From Candidatus Hydrogenisulfobacillus filiaventi (lineage in GTDB: Bacteria; Bacillota; Sulfobacillia; Sulfobacillales; R501): a stretch of DNA of 64,000 bases. The notes beneath the pieces were generated by a model. The model worked only from the letters and a program-made list of their open reading frames with translations. It did no database searches and was not told the DNA's origin. A program made the translations under genes and the position numbers. Shown here one piece after another: positions 61,515 through 64,000 of the stretch (positions are counted from its first letter, which is position 1; every line of letters starts with the position of its first letter). Location: contig LR778114.1 of assembly GCA_902809825.1 (NCBI GenBank), positions 124,001-188,000 on the forward strand. The letters are read 5' to 3'.

Positions 61515-62843
61515 TCAGCGGGTGGAGGAGGAGCGTTGCTGCTCGGGTGTCCGGGGCGTGCGGTGGAAGAGCTGTTCGAGGGTGTGGAGCAGGATCCTCA
61601 CATCCTGCCAGAGGCTCGGTCGGCGGGCGTAGGCCAGGTCCATTTGCAATTTTTCCTCAGGGGTGGAGAAGTAATGCCCCCCGACTTGAGCCAGACCCGT
61701 CACCCCGGCCCGGACGTGGTGCCGCAGGTCGTAGGCGGGGGTGCGGCGCCGGAAGTCGTCCACGAACACCGGCCGTTCGGGGCGGGGACCGACCAGCGAC
61801 ATGTCCCCCCGCACCACATTCCACAGCTGAGGCAGTTCATCCAGATGGCTGTGCCGGAGCCAGCGGCCCACTCGGGTGACTCCTTCGCCGTCAGCGGCGG
61901 TCAGGCGGGGGCCTCCCTGGCGTGCTTCCCAATCCTGCATGAGGGTACGGAACTTCCATAGACGAAAGATCCGGTGGCCATCCGTCACCCGTTCCTGGGT
62001 ATAGAAGGGCGGCCAACCGCTGTCAGCCACTACCGCCACGGCAATCAGGACCATCAGCGGCAGGGTGGCCACCAGCAGGGCACTGCCCAGGAGGAGGTCG
62101 AACAGGCGTTTCCCCCATGTCCGGGTCCAGGGGAGTGCTACCGGGGCCAGGGCCAGGTAGGGCCGTTCTCCCAGCACCGTCAGGCGGGCCTGGGCCACTA
62201 GGCCGTCGTACACGGATGGTTGCCAGTAGCAAGGAATTCCCCGCGCCAAGGCCTCGATGAACAGGTGTTCCCGTAGGGACTGGGCGAGGTCGCCAGCCAG
62301 CAGCAGGACGTCAGCCCGGGCCGGGGCACCCTCGGCGGCTGCCGCCGGTAGCTCCGTGAAGCGCGGGTGAGGGCCCAGTTCGGCGGGGGCCACGATGGGG
62401 CCCCGATGACCGTCGGGGGAGACCTGGATCACCCGCGTCGGACGCTGCCCGAAGCGCCGTTCCTGGTAGAAACGGCGCCAGGCATAAAACAGCGGCAGCT
62501 CCAGCAGCGCGGCCAGCAGGTAGACCGAGCGCGGCAGACCGATATCGGCCAGCAGGAATCCCGCCACCAGCAGGAGGGCGAACATCAGGCCCAGCCCCAG
62601 CAGCAGCCGCCGTCGTAAGTCCCGCACCGGCCGCCAGCGTTCCTCGTACAGGTCGTAAGCGGCCAGCACCGCTACCGTCAGTCCGCTCAACCAAGGCGCC
62701 AGGCGCAGATAGGCATCCCAGTTGTAGTCGGGGGGCAGGCCCTGGAAGCGGAGCAGGAAGGCGATCGCCACCCCGGTGTTGGCCAGGAGGATGTCGCCGG
62801 CAACCAGGGCCAGACGCGACAGGGTCGCCGGCCGTCCTGTCAT
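61515..62843 (-). CDS. Polyprenyl-phosphate sugar phosphotransferase (exopolysaccharide initiation)
   Basis: A 442-residue polyisoprenyl-phosphate hexose-1-phosphate transferase of the WbaP/WcaJ type. Four to five N-terminal helices (to about residue 115) and a soluble middle region precede the catalytic domain: GKRLFDLLLGSALLVATLPL, FRLWKFRTLMQDWEA, LPQLWNVVRGDMSLVGPRPE and GLAQVGGHY. It loads the first sugar phosphate onto undecaprenyl phosphate. ATG 62843 follows GGGGAAGGGGGAAC. It is divergent from the 63053 gene, the likely polymerase/ligase partner. Confidence 0.92.
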   Translation of the reverse strand: MTGRPATLSRLALVAGDILLANTGVAIAFLLRFQGLPPDYNWDAYLRLAPWLSGLTVAVLAAYDLYEERWRPVRDLRRRLLLGLGLMFALLLVAGFLLADIGLPRSVYLLAALLELPLFYAWRRFYQERRFGQRPTRVIQVSPDGHRGPIVAPAELGPHPRFTELPAAAAEGAPARADVLLLAGDLAQSLREHLFIEALARGIPCYWQPSVYDGLVAQARLTVLGERPYLALAPVALPWTRTWGKRLFDLLLGSALLVATLPLMVLIAVAVVADSGWPPFYTQERVTDGHRIFRLWKFRTLMQDWEARQGGPRLTAADGEGVTRVGRWLRHSHLDELPQLWNVVRGDMSLVGPRPERPVFVDDFRRRTPAYDLRHHVRAGVTGLAQVGGHYFSTPEEKLQMDLAYARRPSLWQDVRILLHTLEQLFHRTPRTPEQQRSSSTR

Positions 62844-63052
62844 GCTGTTCCCCCTTCCCCGCCGCCGGTGTGCCGGGGCACATTCGTCGGTTTACCCATT
62901 CGACGGGCGGGTGGAAATTCCTGTTGCGGGGCGCGGTTTTTGCCGCTTGTGGCAGGACTCCGGCAGGCGGGCCGCGAATAGGGGACATGCGAACGACTGT
63001 AGTCGACAACCGGAATGGGGGCCCGCGGGTGGCGGAACAGGAACGGCAACGT

Positions 63053-64000
63053 ATGAAACGGGATCTCGCGGGGCGCAGGGCCGCCCCCGCATCCGCCCGG
63101 GGGACGGCCTCCCGGGCACGGCTCAAGCCCCGTCCCCGGGGCGGGATTGGGCGGTACGCCGCCAGCTACGTGGTGCTGGCCCTGCTGCTGTTGGTCTGGC
63201 CTCAGGGGTTGTTCTCCCCATTGGCATTGGGGGCGCTGGCGGCGGCGGGCTTCCTGTGGGCCTTTGGCGGCTTCCTGCTAGCGGTGCTGCCGGGGCGAGC
63301 CTGGTGGGCCTTGACCCCCTGGCTGTTGGCCGGCCTGGGCTACGCGTTGGCCCTGGCCGGGCAGCCGGCGGACCTGGGCGTGGCCCAGCAGGGGGCGCTG
63401 TTGCACCTAACCCTGGTGCTGATGGCGGCGGCGGGCTGGGTGATGGTGGACGACGACGAGCGGCGCGCAGGACACCTGCTGGCCTGGGTGGGGTACATCG
63501 CCGCCCTCCTGGCCCTGGCGGTGGTCCTGTTCCAGGCCCGCTGGCTCCCGTTCCTGCAGGGGCTGCTCTTCACCGACCGCTGGGCCACCGTCTTCCAGTA
63601 CCCGGACACCGCGGGGGCGGTGTGGGGGGCCGGCTTCCTGGGTCTGGTCTTCTACCGCCCCGACACCGCCTGGGAGCGCTGGCTGGCGCGGGCGGCGCTG
63701 GTAACAGACGGCGCCGGCCTCATCCTCTCCCTCTCTCGCGGGGCCGACCTGGTCATGCCCTTGGCCCTGGCGGCGGGACTGGCGCTGGCGGCCCGGCGCG
63801 GTACCTGGACCCGCATCCTGAATCCACTGGCCCTGGGGGGCGCGGGTGCCCTACTCTTGAGCCTCGGCTGGCGCGGGCACGTGCCGGCTACCGGCTACGG
63901 CCCGCCGGTGTTCGTCGCGGCGGTGGCGGCCTGGGTGGCGGTCTGGAGCGGTCTCGAACGGTTGTGGGACCGGCTCCGGCTTTCACCCCGGGCGGCGGCA
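63053..64000 (+). CDS. Polytopic membrane protein, O-antigen ligase/polymerase-like, cut by window end
   Basis: The frame is open from ATG 63053 to the end of the window (316 codons, no stop). It has a basic N terminus and about eight helices so far (SYVVLALLLLVWPQGLFSPL; LLHLTLVLMAAAGWVMV; YIAALLALAVVLFQ; AGAVWGAGFLGLVFY). The segment LSLSRGADLVMPLALAAGL, with Ser-Arg-Gly after a helix, resembles the SRG loop of Wzy/O-antigen ligase-type proteins. An in-frame GTG at 63029 is an alternative start. Its place opposite the sugar-transferase gene suggests exopolysaccharide assembly. Confidence 0.6.
   Translation, partial: MKRDLAGRRAAPASARGTASRARLKPRPRGGIGRYAASYVVLALLLLVWPQGLFSPLALGALAAAGFLWAFGGFLLAVLPGRAWWALTPWLLAGLGYALALAGQPADLGVAQQGALLHLTLVLMAAAGWVMVDDDERRAGHLLAWVGYIAALLALAVVLFQARWLPFLQGLLFTDRWATVFQYPDTAGAVWGAGFLGLVFYRPDTAWERWLARAALVTDGAGLILSLSRGADLVMPLALAAGLALAARRGTWTRILNPLALGGAGALLLSLGWRGHVPATGYGPPVFVAAVAAWVAVWSGLERLWDRLRLSPRAAA

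Noticed and set aside
1-64000. CRISPR arrays, transposases, prophage or integrase
   Set aside because: No regularly spaced short repeats and no recognisable mobile-element enzyme were seen; the only long repeat is the 958-bp gene duplication.

Overview
The window is roughly 70% G+C by eye and carries mainly single-copy metabolic, metal-handling, regulatory and surface-protein genes, with strong AGGAGG-type ribosome binding sites, many GTG starts and simple GC-rich hairpin terminators. Cell-wall-binding-repeat (CWB2) surface proteins, BlaI/M56 and PadR regulators, a Thermus/Bacillus-type 7Fe ferredoxin, an acid-type glutamic peptidase (G1), mercury and arsenic genes, and class III ribonucleotide reductase together suggest a high-GC, facultatively anaerobic, possibly acid- and metal-tolerant Bacillota of the Sulfobacillus/Thermaerobacter kind. 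That placement is inference. No rRNA, tRNA, CRISPR array, transposase or integrase was recognised.

Layout. 1-932: end of a CoA-disulfide-reductase-like flavoprotein. 1578-9359: alpha-glucan operon (sugar-phosphate nucleotidyltransferase, GT4 glycosyltransferase, GH57, GH15, debranching enzyme). 9369-15571 (minus): G1 peptidase, arsB, arsR, a PQQ-type propeller protein and a membrane LuxR regulator. 15790-17729: universal stress protein and a secreted unknown. 17808-20321: CmtR-type sensor divergent from a two-HMA mercuric reductase. 20706-24335: CopD-like membrane protein, GMC-like flavoprotein, drug exporter and PadR regulator. 24458-28499 (minus): a new 49-residue protein, a giant CWB2 surface protein and ferredoxin. 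28738-32676: PanE-like and HAD enzymes, a lipoprotein, and an FmdE/TauE pair under one promoter. 32818-40924: methyltransferase, chemotaxis receptor, radical SAM protein, NfeD/SPFH pair, FAH-family enzyme, MBL hydrolase. 41362-43898: second nucleotidyltransferase copy and second CoA-disulfide-reductase-like gene. 44040-53503: OsmC-like protein, a candidate stand-alone structured RNA, an oxidase-I-like membrane protein, M56/BlaI pair, response regulator, Nramp-like transporter, methyltransferase, ArsR-rhodanese regulator and a broken MFS gene. 53854-60053: acetyltransferase, GT4, FNR/CRP-controlled broken ORF, hemerythrin, NrdG/NrdD and peroxiredoxin. 60119-64000: HEPN/MNT pair, exopolysaccharide sugar transferase and a polytopic protein running off the end.

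How it fits together. The operon at 1578-9359 looks like synthesis and breakdown of an alpha-glucan store: NDP-sugar supply, chain synthesis, GH57 processing, glucoamylase and debranching. Several small loci pair a sensor with its target and visible operator DNA (CmtR/MerA, ArsR/ArsB, BlaI/M56, ArsR-rhodanese/MFS, PadR/MFS). Class III RNR, ferredoxin, hemerythrin and the FNR-type site imply life with changing oxygen.

The most striking signal is a 958-bp near-identical direct repeat (1578-2535 and 41362-42319) that begins exactly at the ATG of both nucleotidyltransferase genes. Each copy carries a different single-base indel, so both are frameshifted although a correct consensus can be rebuilt. 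Similar one-base breaks affect the giant CWB2 gene, the MFS gene and the FNR-controlled ORF, so assembly error must be weighed against real decay. The second is an unexplained RNA-like locus at 44675-44857 with an extended -10 promoter, nested stems, a possible pseudoknot and a terminator.
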